Assembly: GCA_030848545.1 (NCBI GenBank)
Contig: JAVDCA010000003.1
Location: forward strand, 124,001 to 188,000
Source: Astrobacterium formosum
Lineage (GTDB): Bacteria > Pseudomonadota > Alphaproteobacteria > Rhizobiales > Xanthobacteraceae
Length of the DNA: 64,000 nt
Direction of reading: 5' to 3'
Numbering within the stretch: position 1 is the first letter of the stretch; every line of letters begins with the position of its first letter. The translations under genes were made by a program, and so were the position numbers. Below, piece after piece: positions 8,062 through 17,357 of this stretch. Below the pieces are notes generated by a model. It saw only the letters and a list, made by a program, of their open reading frames with translations. It did no database searches and was not told the origin of the DNA.

Positions 8062-10803
8062 ATGATCGAAATCCTGCTGCTCCTGGCGGCTCTGGCCATC
8101 CTGGTCAAAGCCGGAGCCGACCTGCGCAAAACTCTCGCCGACATCGTCGATCGGCTCGGACGGTTGGAAGATCGGCTCGCCATCCAGGGTCGCGACATCG
8201 CCGCCCTGACTTTCCCGCAGGCGGCGCCGATGCCCCCGGTGCCGGCCGAACCGGCACGCCAGGAGGCGATGCCGGAGCCTCAGCCGATCACACCCGACAT
8301 TGCCGAACCGCCAACGCCGGAAGATGCGACGCCCAAGCACGCCGCCGAAGTACCCGCCGAGCCGGAGAGGGACGTCCCGCCCGCCGCGCCGGCCCCGCAA
8401 CCCATCCACGGGGAGCCGGAAACACCACCGCGCCGGCGCAATCTCGCCGATCTCGAACAGCGGTTCGGCACCCAGTGGGTCGTCTGGGTGGGCGGGCTGG
8501 CACTCGCGCTCGGCGGCATCTTCCTGATCCGCTATTCCATCGAGCAGGGCTATTTCGGCCCCGGCCTGCGCGTCGCCATGGGAGCGTTCCTGGCGCTCCT
8601 GCTGGTCGGTGCGGGAGAATTCCTGCGCCGTGTGGATCTGCGCACCGCAGCAGCGGAGAACGCCGTCGCCCACATCCCGGGCATCCTGACCGCCGCCGGC
8701 ACCACCGTCGCCTACGCGACCGTCTACGGCGCCTATGCGCTCTACGAGTTCCTGCCGGCCGCACTCGCCTTCGTGCTGCTCGGCATCGTCGCCCTGCTGA
8801 CGCTCGCCGCTGCGCTGGTGCATGGGCCCATGCTCGCCGGACTCGGCCTCGTCGGCGCCTATGTGACGCCGCTCCTGGTGTCGACCGCGCAGCCGAACTA
8901 TTGGGCACTCTACGTCTATCTCGCCGTCGTCACGGCGGCGGCGTTCGGGCTGGCACGCGTGCGGCTGTGGCGCTGGCTCGACGTCACGGCGGCCGTGCTC
9001 GGCATGTTGTGGATGCTGCCCGGCATCGCCGACAAGACGACCGCGACAATCGCGGCACACGCCTTCTTCGCCGCGACCGGTTTTACGCTCAGCAGCGCCT
9101 TCATCGTCGCCGGCCTTCTGTACGGACCGCCGGTCGAGGACGGACGCATCGACCCGGTGTCATCCTGTATTCCCGCCGGCTATCTCCTGACCGCGTTCCT
9201 GTCGGTGATCGCCACATTGCATGCGCCGGTCGCGCTGGTCGTCTTCGTTTTCCTGGTCGCGGCGGCCGTCGCGATCGCGCTGCGCAGCGGGGCGGCCACC
9301 GGTATCGTACCGGTCGCGGCGACGCTCGCGGTACTCGTGGTACTGCACTGGGCGGTCGACGTGCGCTTCATCACGCCCGCGGGCCGCGGCAATTGGGCGA
9401 TCGATTACGTGCCGGCGTTGCGCATCCAGGCCATCGGCCTGCATCTGGCCGCCGGCGCCACCTTCGCGGCTCTGTTCGGCGGCGGCGCCTTCCTGGCCCA
9501 GGGCCGCTCGCGGGTGACGCAGATCCCGGTCCTATGGGCGGCCACCGGCGGCCTAGCGCCCCTCGTCATCCTGATCGCCCTCTACTGGCGCCTTTACGAA
9601 TTCGAGCGCGCGCTGCCGCTCGCCGTCGTCGCCCTCGTGGTCGCCGCACTGTACGGCTGGGCGGCCGAGCGCATGGCGAAATGCGAGACCGAACCCGGCG
9701 GCGCCACCGCGCTCGCGGTCTTCGCCTCGGCCGGCATCGCCGCCTTGGCGCTGACGCTGACCTTCGCGCTGGAAAAAGGCTGGCTCACCGTCGCCCTCGC
9801 CCTGATGGCGCCGGGCATCGCCCATGTGTCGCATCGCCGCCCATGGCCGATGCTGCGCTGGGCCATCGCCGTCATCGTCGCGCTTGTGCTCGCCCGCGTG
9901 ATGTGGAACCCGCGCATCATCGGCACCGACCTCGTCGGCACGACGCCCATCTTCAATTGGCTCCTCTATGCCTACGGAGTGCCCGCGCTCGCCTTCTGGA
10001 CCGCCGGTCACCTGCTGCGTCGGCGCGGCGACGACCTGCCGTCACGCATGACCGACTCGGCTGCAATCCTGTTTACGGTGCTGCTGTTCAGTTTCGAGAT
10101 TCGCCATTTCATCCACGATGGCGACGTCTTCCGCGACACCAGCGGGCTGGCCGAAGCCGGCCTGCAGATCTCCGCATGGCTCGCCACGGCCATCGGCCTC
10201 GAACGGGCGCGGCGCGCCACCGGATCGATCGTCCATGATTGGGGCGCCCGCATCCTGGCGGCGCTGGCTTTCGCCGGCATCGTGTTCGGGCTCGCCATCG
10301 GCCGCAATCCGATGCTGACCGCCGAGCCGGTCGGCGGCCCATTCGTCAACCTCGTCCTGCTCGGCTACGGCCTTCCGGCCGTGCTCAGCGCCGTGCTCGC
10401 CCGCATCGTCAAGACGACACGGCCGCGGGCCTATTACATAGCCGCCGCCGTCACCGCCATCGTGCTGGCGCTCGCCTATCTGAGCCTCGAGGTCCGCACC
10501 CTCTTCCATGGTCCGGTACTGCCGTTCGGGCCGACCAGCGATGCCGAGCAATACGCCTATTCGGCGGTCTGGCTCACCTTCGGGGTCGCGCTCCTGGTCG
10601 GCGGCATCGTGCTCATTTCGCAGCCGGCACGGCTCGCCTCGGCGGCCGTCATCACACTCACCGCCGCCAAGGTCTTCCTCTACGACCTTGCCGGCGTGCA
10701 GGGCGTGTTCCGCGCCTTCTCGTTCATCGGCCTGGGCCTGGTGTTGATGGGGATCGGCCTTTTGTACCAACGCCTGTTGTTTCCCGACCGGCGACCGGCA
10801 TGA
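8062..10803 (+). CDS. DUF2339 multi-spanning membrane protein
   Basis: A 913-residue inner-membrane protein. An N-terminal hydrophobic helix (2-18) is followed by a proline- and alanine-rich cytoplasmic or periplasmic linker (about 50-130) with a short coiled coil (IVDRLGRLEDRLA). A long array of more than 20 transmembrane segments begins at about residue 140 (WVVWVGGLALALGGIFLIRYSIEQG). This layout is typical of DUF2339, whose biochemical role is unknown. It stands alone between the NadQ-like gene and a LysR gene. GC-rich codon use matches its neighbours. Confidence 0.88.
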   Translation: MIEILLLLAALAILVKAGADLRKTLADIVDRLGRLEDRLAIQGRDIAALTFPQAAPMPPVPAEPARQEAMPEPQPITPDIAEPPTPEDATPKHAAEVPAEPERDVPPAAPAPQPIHGEPETPPRRRNLADLEQRFGTQWVVWVGGLALALGGIFLIRYSIEQGYFGPGLRVAMGAFLALLLVGAGEFLRRVDLRTAAAENAVAHIPGILTAAGTTVAYATVYGAYALYEFLPAALAFVLLGIVALLTLAAALVHGPMLAGLGLVGAYVTPLLVSTAQPNYWALYVYLAVVTAAAFGLARVRLWRWLDVTAAVLGMLWMLPGIADKTTATIAAHAFFAATGFTLSSAFIVAGLLYGPPVEDGRIDPVSSCIPAGYLLTAFLSVIATLHAPVALVVFVFLVAAAVAIALRSGAATGIVPVAATLAVLVVLHWAVDVRFITPAGRGNWAIDYVPALRIQAIGLHLAAGATFAALFGGGAFLAQGRSRVTQIPVLWAATGGLAPLVILIALYWRLYEFERALPLAVVALVVAALYGWAAERMAKCETEPGGATALAVFASAGIAALALTLTFALEKGWLTVALALMAPGIAHVSHRRPWPMLRWAIAVIVALVLARVMWNPRIIGTDLVGTTPIFNWLLYAYGVPALAFWTAGHLLRRRGDDLPSRMTDSAAILFTVLLFSFEIRHFIHDGDVFRDTSGLAEAGLQISAWLATAIGLERARRATGSIVHDWGARILAALAFAGIVFGLAIGRNPMLTAEPVGGPFVNLVLLGYGLPAVLSAVLARIVKTTRPRAYYIAAAVTAIVLALAYLSLEVRTLFHGPVLPFGPTSDAEQYAYSAVWLTFGVALLVGGIVLISQPARLASAAVITLTAAKVFLYDLAGVQGVFRAFSFIGLGLVLMGIGLLYQRLLFPDRRPA

Positions 10804-10908
10804 AGAACTGCAGCGTTGGTCGTTGCACGACGACGGCCGCAACATTGGTCGCATCCCCTGGTTTATTGCGTATTGCCTTGCGCCCGGGAAACTGGAACGT
10901 GTGATGGC

Positions 10909-10922
10909 TTGCATATTTGCAA
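10909..10922. promoter_or_regulatory. Inverted repeat before the LysR gene
   Basis: A perfect 5-base inverted repeat with a 4-base spacer (TTGCA-TATT-TGCAA) lies 14 bases before the ATG at 10937. LysR proteins typically bind dyads of this kind, so it may be an autoregulatory operator. It also argues against the upstream in-frame ATG at 10904, which would place the dyad inside the coding region. Confidence 0.5.
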
Positions 10923-10936
10923 ATGGTTCGCCTCGA

Positions 10937-11845
10937 ATGCTCTCCTGGGATGACTTTCGCTACATCAAAGCCATCGCCCAAGGACGCTCACTGGCGTCCG
11001 CGGCCGAGGAACTGGCGGTCAACCACTCCACCGTGTTTCGCCGGCTGGGACAGATCGAAGGGCGGCTCGGCTCGCGTCTGTTCGAGCGCAGCCGTTCCGG
11101 CTATGCGCTGACGCCGTGCGGCGAGGAGATGGTCCGCCTCGCCGAGCAGATGGAAAACGACATCGTCGCCTTCGAACGCCAGGTCACGGGTCGCGACCTG
11201 CGCCCATCCGGTGAACTGCGCGTCACGACCAACGACGCGCTGCTGGTGCACATTCTGTCGGACCTGTTCGCAGGCTTTCGCCGCTCCTTTCCGGAAATCA
11301 TGCTCGACGTCGTCGTCTCCAATTCCTCCCTCAACCTGTCCAAGCGCGACGCCGATGTCGCCGTGCGCGCCACCAACCGGGCGCCCGACACGCTGGTGGG
11401 GCGGCGCATCGCCGCTTTCGGCTGCGCGGTCTACGGCCTGGAGAACGGCAGGGACCGGGTCGAATTGTCCGATCTCGGCCGGCACAACTGGGTCGGTCTG
11501 GGCGAGAACCTCGCCGGCATCAAGATCGCCAAATGGCTGCGCGACCACGTTCCCAGCGACCGCATCGTCTATCGGGTCAATACCGTGCTGGGCCTCGCCG
11601 AGGCGGTCGAGGCCGGGATCGGTCTCGGCTTCCTGCCCTGCGCGATCGGGGCTTCGACGCCAAGCCTCGTGCAGCTTTCCGACGTGGTTCCGGATGTCGG
11701 CGGCGACCTGTGGCTTCTGACCCATCCCGACCTGCGCCAGACCGCGCGGGTACGCGCCTTCATGGATTATGCCGGCGCCGAGCTCGCCAAGAAGCGGCGC
11801 CTGATCGAGGGCGGGAGCGAAGTCAGGGCGGCGGAACCGGCCTGA
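10937..11845 (+). CDS. LysR family transcriptional regulator
   Basis: A 302-residue DNA-binding regulator. The N-terminal winged helix-turn-helix (about 3-62, WDDFRYIKAIAQGRSLASAAEELAVNHSTVFRRL written here only as a landmark by its ends WDDF and FRRL) is followed by a linker helix and a periplasmic-binding-protein-like effector domain (about 90-290). The start at 10937 gives the usual MLxWDDxRY beginning. The VNHSTVFRRL helix is close to the AmpR/GcvA-like branch that often controls a divergent gene, but the upstream neighbour is the co-directional DUF2339 gene. Its regulon is unknown. Confidence 0.9.
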   Translation: MLSWDDFRYIKAIAQGRSLASAAEELAVNHSTVFRRLGQIEGRLGSRLFERSRSGYALTPCGEEMVRLAEQMENDIVAFERQVTGRDLRPSGELRVTTNDALLVHILSDLFAGFRRSFPEIMLDVVVSNSSLNLSKRDADVAVRATNRAPDTLVGRRIAAFGCAVYGLENGRDRVELSDLGRHNWVGLGENLAGIKIAKWLRDHVPSDRIVYRVNTVLGLAEAVEAGIGLGFLPCAIGASTPSLVQLSDVVPDVGGDLWLLTHPDLRQTARVRAFMDYAGAELAKKRRLIEGGSEVRAAEPA

Positions 11846-11866
11846 AGGTCGGACGTTGCAGACCGA

Positions 11867-12349
11867 TCAATCCTGCGACGGACGCAGGACCACCGCCGAA
11901 TGCAGCGGTCGCGGCGCGCGGACCCGCCGGGGCTTGCCGCGCGCAACCGAGGCGACCGTCAGGCGCGGATTGAGGCGGACGAAATCGCAATAGGCAAAAC
12001 CGAAGCCGGACAGCGAGCCGCGAAAGCTCTTGGCGTCCGTCTTGACCAGATTGAAGCAAGGTTGGAACGGAACACCGCGCACCGAGGCGCAGATGGAATC
12101 GGGATTGAGCCGGATGGTATTGGAGGGCAGCGTGACGTGGCGCACCGGTCCCTGGCCGCCGATCTGGATGGTACCCGCGACCGAACCGTCGGCATGGATG
12201 CGCCCGGCGCCGGTCGTGCCCTCGAAGCAGGTATAGGAGAACAGCTTGCCGGCGACAAAGCGCCTAGCCTCGTCCGGCTTCAACTCCTCGGCGGTGGCCG
12301 GGGCGATCAGTCCGACCAAAGCCATTATGGCGGCGCCACGCAGGAACAT
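11867..12349 (-). CDS. Exported hypothetical protein
   Basis: A 160-residue protein with a signal peptide (MFLRGAAIMALVGLIAPATA, cleavage near TAEE). The mature domain is beta-rich with four cysteines (SYTCFEG, DSICASV, FQPCFN, FAYCDF) that could make two periplasmic disulfides. I do not recognise a named family, though the ARRFVAGKLFSYTCFEG opening resembles small periplasmic domains found in Rhizobiales. The frame is open 27 codons further upstream, but the start at 12349 gives a proper signal peptide. It is convergent with the LysR gene, with 21 bases between stops. Confidence 0.65.
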   Translation of the reverse strand: MFLRGAAIMALVGLIAPATAEELKPDEARRFVAGKLFSYTCFEGTTGAGRIHADGSVAGTIQIGGQGPVRHVTLPSNTIRLNPDSICASVRGVPFQPCFNLVKTDAKSFRGSLSGFGFAYCDFVRLNPRLTVASVARGKPRRVRAPRPLHSAVVLRPSQD

Positions 12350-12465
12350 CGAGCACTCCACGATCACAACGGCTTCAATCTGCGCGAATTCATTTACCAG
12401 AGCCTTACCATAACGGGCACCCGACGGCACACAGCCTGTGATAGGAGCGCCTTCGCGGACGCAAC

Positions 12466-13452
12466 CTATCCGATCTTGACCACCACCCGGCCACGGATTT
12501 GACCGTCGACGATGCGCCGCCCGGCCTCGATGACCCCTGCGAGGTTGGTTTCGCTTGTGATTCGGGCAAGTTTCTGGCGGTCAAGCCCGGCCTGGAGCCG
12601 GTTCCATGCCTGTTTGCGCAGGTAGGACGGCGCCATGACGGAATCGATGCCCAAAAGTGACACTCCGCGCAAAATAAACGGGGCGACGCTGCCGGGCAGG
12701 TCCATGCCGGCCGCCAGACCGCAGGCGGCGACCGAGCCCCCATATCGCGTCATCGACAGGACATTGGCGAGGGTCGAGGAGCCGACGCAGTCCACCGCCG
12801 CCGCCCAGCGCTCCTTGGCGAGCGGGCGCACCTGACCGCCAAGCTCGGCGCGATCGATCACCTGGTTGGCGCCCAGTTCTTCGAGATAACCCGCCTCCTG
12901 CGGCCGGCCCGTCGACGCGATGACGGTGAAGCCGAGGCCCGACAGGAGCGCGACCGCAATCGAGCCGACGCCACCGGCGGCCCCCGTGACCAGCACCGGG
13001 CCCGCATCCGGCTTGATGCCCTTGTGTTCGAGCGCCATGACGGCCAGCATCGCGGTGTAGCCGGCGGTGCCGATCGCCATGGCGTCGCGGGCCGTCAGTC
13101 CGTCCGGCAGCGGCACCAGCCAATCGCCTTTGACACGCGCCCGTTCGGCATAAGTGCCGAGATGAGTCTCGCCACAGCCCCAGCCATTGAGGATCACCTT
13201 GTCGCCCGGCTTCCAGTCCGGATGGCCCGAGGCCTCCACCGTACCGGCCCCGTCGATGCCGGCGATCATGGGAAAGCGGCGCACCACCGGCGCCTTGCCG
13301 GTGACAGCGAGGCCGTCCTTGTAGTTCACCGTCGACCATTCGACCCGGAAGGTGACATCACCTTCCATCAGGTCCTGCTCGTCGAAATCGGTCAGCGCGG
13401 CGCTGGTGCCGCCCTCGCCCTTGGTGATGACGATGGCCTTGAATGTGGGCAC
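12466..13452 (-). CDS. acuI: AcuI/YhdH-type acryloyl-CoA reductase (MDR family oxidoreductase)
   Basis: A 328-residue zinc-independent medium-chain dehydrogenase/reductase. It has the GroES-like N-terminal domain (VNYKDGLAVTGKAPVVRRFPMIAGID), then a nucleotide-binding Rossmann domain with VTGAAGGVGS at about 157-166. The family reduces acryloyl-CoA to propionyl-CoA with NADPH, which detoxifies acrylate and feeds 3-hydroxypropionate or DMSP breakdown; whether this one does so is inferred. The start is a GTG (GTGCCCACATTC, VPTF) at 13452, chosen because the conserved N-terminus begins there. It stands alone, 131 bases from the GT2 gene. Confidence 0.88.
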   Translation of the reverse strand: MPTFKAIVITKGEGGTSAALTDFDEQDLMEGDVTFRVEWSTVNYKDGLAVTGKAPVVRRFPMIAGIDGAGTVEASGHPDWKPGDKVILNGWGCGETHLGTYAERARVKGDWLVPLPDGLTARDAMAIGTAGYTAMLAVMALEHKGIKPDAGPVLVTGAAGGVGSIAVALLSGLGFTVIASTGRPQEAGYLEELGANQVIDRAELGGQVRPLAKERWAAAVDCVGSSTLANVLSMTRYGGSVAACGLAAGMDLPGSVAPFILRGVSLLGIDSVMAPSYLRKQAWNRLQAGLDRQKLARITSETNLAGVIEAGRRIVDGQIRGRVVVKIG

Positions 13453-13583
13453 GAAACTATTCTCCCAGGACTGACAATACGTCGGCGGCGGAACCCGGCC
13501 GCCTGCGGCCCCATGTAGACCATGCCGCCCGGGCGAGGACAACCGCGGGGGCCGGGCGTCAGCCAGGACGCGGACGACTGCGT

Positions 13584-14495
13584 TCAATCCCGGTCATCGT
13601 CCAGCACCACATGGCGTCCCGGCGCGTGGTCCCAGCCGGACAGGTCCCCCAGTGGATAATCCGCCCATGCGTACGCAATTCTGCGCATGCTCCCGAGGGG
13701 AGTCGAGTGCGGAAACGTCGTCGCATCGCCCCTATCCGTCCTGGTCGGATTCGCATGGGCGAGGAACCTGCTCTTGAATTCCTGTTGGGTAATTCCCCAC
13801 TTCATCACGAATGTGCGGCCACCTCGGTTGCGGCGGACCCGCTGCGTGCTGCGGCACGCGAAATGGTAGACGCGGCTCGCATCCACGATCCGGAAGTCAC
13901 GGCAGCCCGCGACCCAGAACTTCATCAAGAGATCGTCGTCGCTGCTCATGCCGGGGCCGAATTCCGGGCTGTAGCCCCCCACCATGTGCCACCACATGCG
14001 GTGGACGAGCGTCGGTTGCGCCCCTTGCCCGTAACGATCCGAGCCGGCCGGACTCGCGAACCCGGCGAGCATTGCCTGCTCGTCGAAATCCGCGGGGCTG
14101 CGGCCGAAATCCTTGACCATCACGAGCGGATTGCCCGTGTCTATCGGCTCGATCAGCGTCGAGAAGAACATCGCGAGCCGGCTGGGGGTTTCTTGAACCG
14201 CCTTCACGAGTCCTTCGTCCCAGCCCGGACAGCAGACCATGTCGTCGTTCATGTAGAGGAGCCAGTCACGGCTCGCTTTGCCGGCAAGCCAGTTGGTCGC
14301 CAGGCAGACCCCGATATTGTCGCGCGATCGCGAATAAGCGAGTTTCTCCGACCGCACCCATTGCAGCGTCCCATCCGACCCATCGTTCACATGGACGAGG
14401 ATCTCGTGCTCATGGGTCGAATACTTGCGAATGCTGTCGACGCAAAGCTTCAGGTATTCCAGGTTGTTCCAGGTCGGGATCACGATGCTGAACAT
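13584..14495 (-). CDS. Family 2 glycosyltransferase
   Basis: A 303-residue GT-A fold glycosyltransferase. It opens with the family 2 strand FSIVIPTWNNLEYL; the nucleotide-sugar site includes NDGSDG (37-42) and the metal-binding acidic motif MNDDM (82-86, D84-D85). A later DDD (SSDDDLLMKFW) is in the acceptor or catalytic-base region. It most likely adds a sugar to a cell-surface polysaccharide, given the adjacent O-antigen ligase and two more glycosyltransferases. The frame is open 30 codons further upstream but MFSIVIP at 14495 is the family start. It is divergent from the O-antigen ligase gene across a 389-base gap. Confidence 0.88.
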   Translation of the reverse strand: MFSIVIPTWNNLEYLKLCVDSIRKYSTHEHEILVHVNDGSDGTLQWVRSEKLAYSRSRDNIGVCLATNWLAGKASRDWLLYMNDDMVCCPGWDEGLVKAVQETPSRLAMFFSTLIEPIDTGNPLVMVKDFGRSPADFDEQAMLAGFASPAGSDRYGQGAQPTLVHRMWWHMVGGYSPEFGPGMSSDDDLLMKFWVAGCRDFRIVDASRVYHFACRSTQRVRRNRGGRTFVMKWGITQQEFKSRFLAHANPTRTDRGDATTFPHSTPLGSMRRIAYAWADYPLGDLSGWDHAPGRHVVLDDDRD

Positions 14496-14884
14496 TCGCA
14501 AAACCTCTTGCCGGCCGACGAACTCACGATAGCCGGATGCGGACGGACGTTCACATGAACGCTGCTCGATAGCCTCGACGCGCAAAGCGGATCAATGCGC
14601 CCGGAACTCATCGCCGAACGTCGCGCTCTTGTACCAACTTTCATTGACCTTGACCGTGGTCCTGAGGCGTGAGCCGAGCCTCGAAGGGCGATGGCCCCAA
14701 GTCGCCCGTAACGACGGCTGGCATTACGCGCTCACGGCCGATCCGAGCAATTCGCGCGTCGAGCACTTCCTGGCGCGCATGCTCTTGGTCGGGTCGACGA
14801 GCACAGCCGAGGCCGACTGGTTGAGTTTCTGTGCACGCTGATGTACAGCCTGCGCTTGTCCGCGGCAACGAGACTTGCAGCACA
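14496..14884. other. Intergenic region between GT2 and O-antigen ligase genes
   Basis: This 389-base stretch separates two divergent genes and must hold both promoters. At about 14657-14700 it carries a degenerate copy of the CCTGAGG ... CCTCGAAGG type of intergenic repeat, related to the clearer copy at 33874-33917. A 70-codon open frame at 14629-14841 runs through the repeat and shows no family features, so I do not call it a gene. No strong -35/-10 pair was seen. Confidence 0.5.
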
Positions 14885-16234
14885 ATGATGACGCGCGCTG
14901 TAGAGCGATTCACCGAATTTGACGCGCGCCTGACTGGTTACTGGCAAGATAAAAAGCTGGTGGGCCCCGAGGCGGACCGGACGGACGTACTCACTTCCAT
15001 TGTTCTCGGTCTCGCACCATTGTTCGTGCTCACGGTCAGGGGCTGGACCAATATAGCTTTTGTCTTGCTTCTCATCTTGTCGCTGGTCGGGCTGCATCGC
15101 CGGTTCAAGAGCTACTGGTCCCTGCGGGCCGACAAGCGCATCATGTGGCTGAGCCTAGCACTCGCATTCCCGTTCATCGGCATACTTCTGAGCCAGCTTA
15201 TAAGGCACGACATTCAGCCGTCGTACTACGATGGACCACTACGGCCGCTGGCCGGCATTCTTCTGCTTTTCCATCTCAGCGCCCGCAGGATCAATTTCGT
15301 CCGAATCTTTCAGTGGACGTGCCCGCTCGCGGTTCTCTTCAGCGGCATCGCGGTTTGGCTGAACCCCGCTCCTACGGCATTCTGGGGTGGACGTTGGGCC
15401 ACGTATTTCGTCGATCCGCTCACCTTCGGCCAGTATGCCCTGCTGCTCGGGTTCATCTCGCTGCTCACGATCCATCTGGTCGAAAGGGACTCGCCGGCGG
15501 CCGTTGCGCTCAAGATCTCGGCCTTCCTGGTCGGGCTGGTCCTGTCGGTCGGCTCGGCCTCGCGATCGAGCTGGGCTGCGATCCCGGCATTGATCGTCCT
15601 GTGGTTCGCTCTGGTCGTTCGTGACCGTAGGCTGATCACCGCCGGTTTCACCGGCGCGGTCGCCGCCATTGTCGCCGCCTACATGTTCGTCGACATCGTT
15701 CACCTCCGCATCGATGCCGCCGTGAACGATTACGTCGCCTATTTCAGCGGTGGCAATCGCGACAGTCCGGCCGGACTGCGGCTGTCACTCGCACGGGTTG
15801 CGTGGGAGCTATTCCTGATGAATCCGCTGCAGGGCTATGGAGATCATGGCTTTCCGCCCCTGCAGCCGATCGAGGCCATCGCTCCTTTCTTCACACCACA
15901 GCTGGAGTATGCTCTCCACCACAACGGTGCACACAACGAGATTCTGCAGAACATGATCAGGTCCGGCATTTTCGGTCTGATCCGCAGCCTTCTGATGTTC
16001 GTCGTTCCGTTCGTGATCTTTTTGTCGGCCGCGCGGGCGCGGTCGACCGTCACCTCATCGGCAGCCGCCGTCGGCCTCAGCTACATCACGGCGGTGTTCT
16101 TTTTCGGCATGAGCACCGAAACTTTCAATTTGAAGTTCGTCTTCACCTTCTACACCATCATGATTTGCGCGTTGTCCGCCCAGGTGATCTGGAGCGCGCC
16201 GGCTCACGCGGCCGTGAAAATCGAGGCCACCTGA
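14885..16234 (+). CDS. O-antigen ligase family membrane protein (Wzy/WaaL-like)
   Basis: A 449-residue polytopic inner-membrane protein with about 10-12 transmembrane segments. A large periplasmic loop lies in the last third (about 270-360) containing GYGDHGF and LHHNGAHNEILQ, the region where Wzy_C/WaaL proteins keep their conserved histidine and arginine. The family transfers undecaprenyl-linked polysaccharide onto lipid A-core or polymerises repeat units. Sugar substrate unknown. The ATG at 14885 is followed directly by a second ATG at 14888; either could be used. Its 3' end overlaps the convergent glycosyltransferase gene by 31 bases. Confidence 0.85.
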   Translation: MMTRAVERFTEFDARLTGYWQDKKLVGPEADRTDVLTSIVLGLAPLFVLTVRGWTNIAFVLLLILSLVGLHRRFKSYWSLRADKRIMWLSLALAFPFIGILLSQLIRHDIQPSYYDGPLRPLAGILLLFHLSARRINFVRIFQWTCPLAVLFSGIAVWLNPAPTAFWGGRWATYFVDPLTFGQYALLLGFISLLTIHLVERDSPAAVALKISAFLVGLVLSVGSASRSSWAAIPALIVLWFALVVRDRRLITAGFTGAVAAIVAAYMFVDIVHLRIDAAVNDYVAYFSGGNRDSPAGLRLSLARVAWELFLMNPLQGYGDHGFPPLQPIEAIAPFFTPQLEYALHHNGAHNEILQNMIRSGIFGLIRSLLMFVVPFVIFLSAARARSTVTSSAAAVGLSYITAVFFFGMSTETFNLKFVFTFYTIMICALSAQVIWSAPAHAAVKIEAT

Positions 16235-17190
16235 GACCGGAAGACGGACGCTTCGCGCCGGATTACATGCCTGTAGGATTCGAAGTCTTCGGCGCACGAC
16301 CCGAACTCGCCGAAAATGCGCGCGACCTCCCTCCCGAACGAAGGCACGAAATCGCCATCCCGGGGATCGAGCTTGTAGCGATCCGGTATGGGAACGTCGA
16401 CCGGATCGGCCGCGGATCCGTAACGGCACGTGACCACGCAACAGCCGTGCAGCGCAGCTTCGCGCGGCAACCTGTCCTTTCCGGGATGATGTCCGAAGTC
16501 GATGTAGAGCTTCGCCTCGAAAAACTTTTGTGCCAGTGCGTTCCGATCCAACCCCCGCAACGGCTGGAAGGACCAGTCGGGATATGCGTGCATCAACCGG
16601 GCCGTGATCTTCGCGCCTTTTGTCGGGTTGTATAAAATAACGTTCTGGCGTTCATCGCCCGTCTGCCGGTCGAGAGCGGAGAGATAATCCGGATCGAGAT
16701 ATACCGGAATGGGATCGGACAGCGGTGCCGACACGATCCCGTGGTCGGCCAGGAACGCCTCGGCGTAATGGCTCTGGGCGAAGTGCTTCAGCCCCTTCAG
16801 AGCGGAAATGCCCCGCCACGGCCGCCGGCCCTTGAGCAGGTTGCGCAGATAGCGAATGTTGTCGCGCAGGCGGCTTTCGTACCTGACGCACGTATAATTA
16901 TTGACCGACATCCACCAGATCGCTGCCTGCGCGTTGCGGACCCGCATGGCGAGCGTCGGAAATATCTCGGGGAATACGATCAGATCTCCGCTGGCATCGA
17001 CATAATCGCCGACCGGCACGCGATATTTGCGGTAGGGCTCCGGCACGGAGGCCCGATGATCGAAGGGATGGTAGACGATGCTGGCATTCACGCCCAGCCC
17101 GACGAGTTCGTCGACCAGTTGATGTAGAGCCTCGGGGCCCGCGGTGAGGGCATTGGCCGGGCAAATGACGAGAACGCGCGAATAAGCCAT
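16204..17190 (-). CDS. GT-B-like glycosyltransferase
   Basis: A 328-residue protein with two Rossmann-like halves. The N-terminal half starts RVLVICPANALTAGPEALHQLV, an acceptor-side glycine-rich loop. The C-terminal half has VILYNPTKGAKIT and the donor-site segment IDFGHHPGKDRLPREAALHGCCVV (ends quoted: IDFG and HGCCVV), where the PREAA motif takes the place of the usual EX7E. It is most like group 1 (GT4-related) enzymes, but divergent. A role in surface polysaccharide assembly follows from its neighbours. It overlaps the end of the O-antigen ligase gene by 31 bases and is divergent from the GT17 gene. Confidence 0.7.
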   Translation of the reverse strand: MAYSRVLVICPANALTAGPEALHQLVDELVGLGVNASIVYHPFDHRASVPEPYRKYRVPVGDYVDASGDLIVFPEIFPTLAMRVRNAQAAIWWMSVNNYTCVRYESRLRDNIRYLRNLLKGRRPWRGISALKGLKHFAQSHYAEAFLADHGIVSAPLSDPIPVYLDPDYLSALDRQTGDERQNVILYNPTKGAKITARLMHAYPDWSFQPLRGLDRNALAQKFFEAKLYIDFGHHPGKDRLPREAALHGCCVVTCRYGSAADPVDVPIPDRYKLDPRDGDFVPSFGREVARIFGEFGSCAEDFESYRHVIRREASVFRSQVASIFTAA

Positions 17191-17357
17191 GGACCTTGGA
17201 TCGCGCTTCCCGGCATGCTGTCAAGCGAAAGATCGACCTCTCCACAAGCCGGCCGGACGGACGCCGCTACCGCATTCCCGGTCGGGATTGCCCCTCTATG
17301 TCACGGACATCCATCCTGGTACGCTGAGCCCCGCTCTGCCCGGAGTACAGGCCCGCA

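Noticed and set aside
8026-9060. Long minus-strand open frame under the DUF2339 gene
   Set aside because: Composition is typical of antisense shadow (R, H, G and Q rich) and the plus-strand gene is clear.
14629-14841. 70-codon frame between GT2 and the O-antigen ligase
   Set aside because: It spans a degenerate intergenic repeat; the translation resembles repeat-derived peptide rather than a protein.
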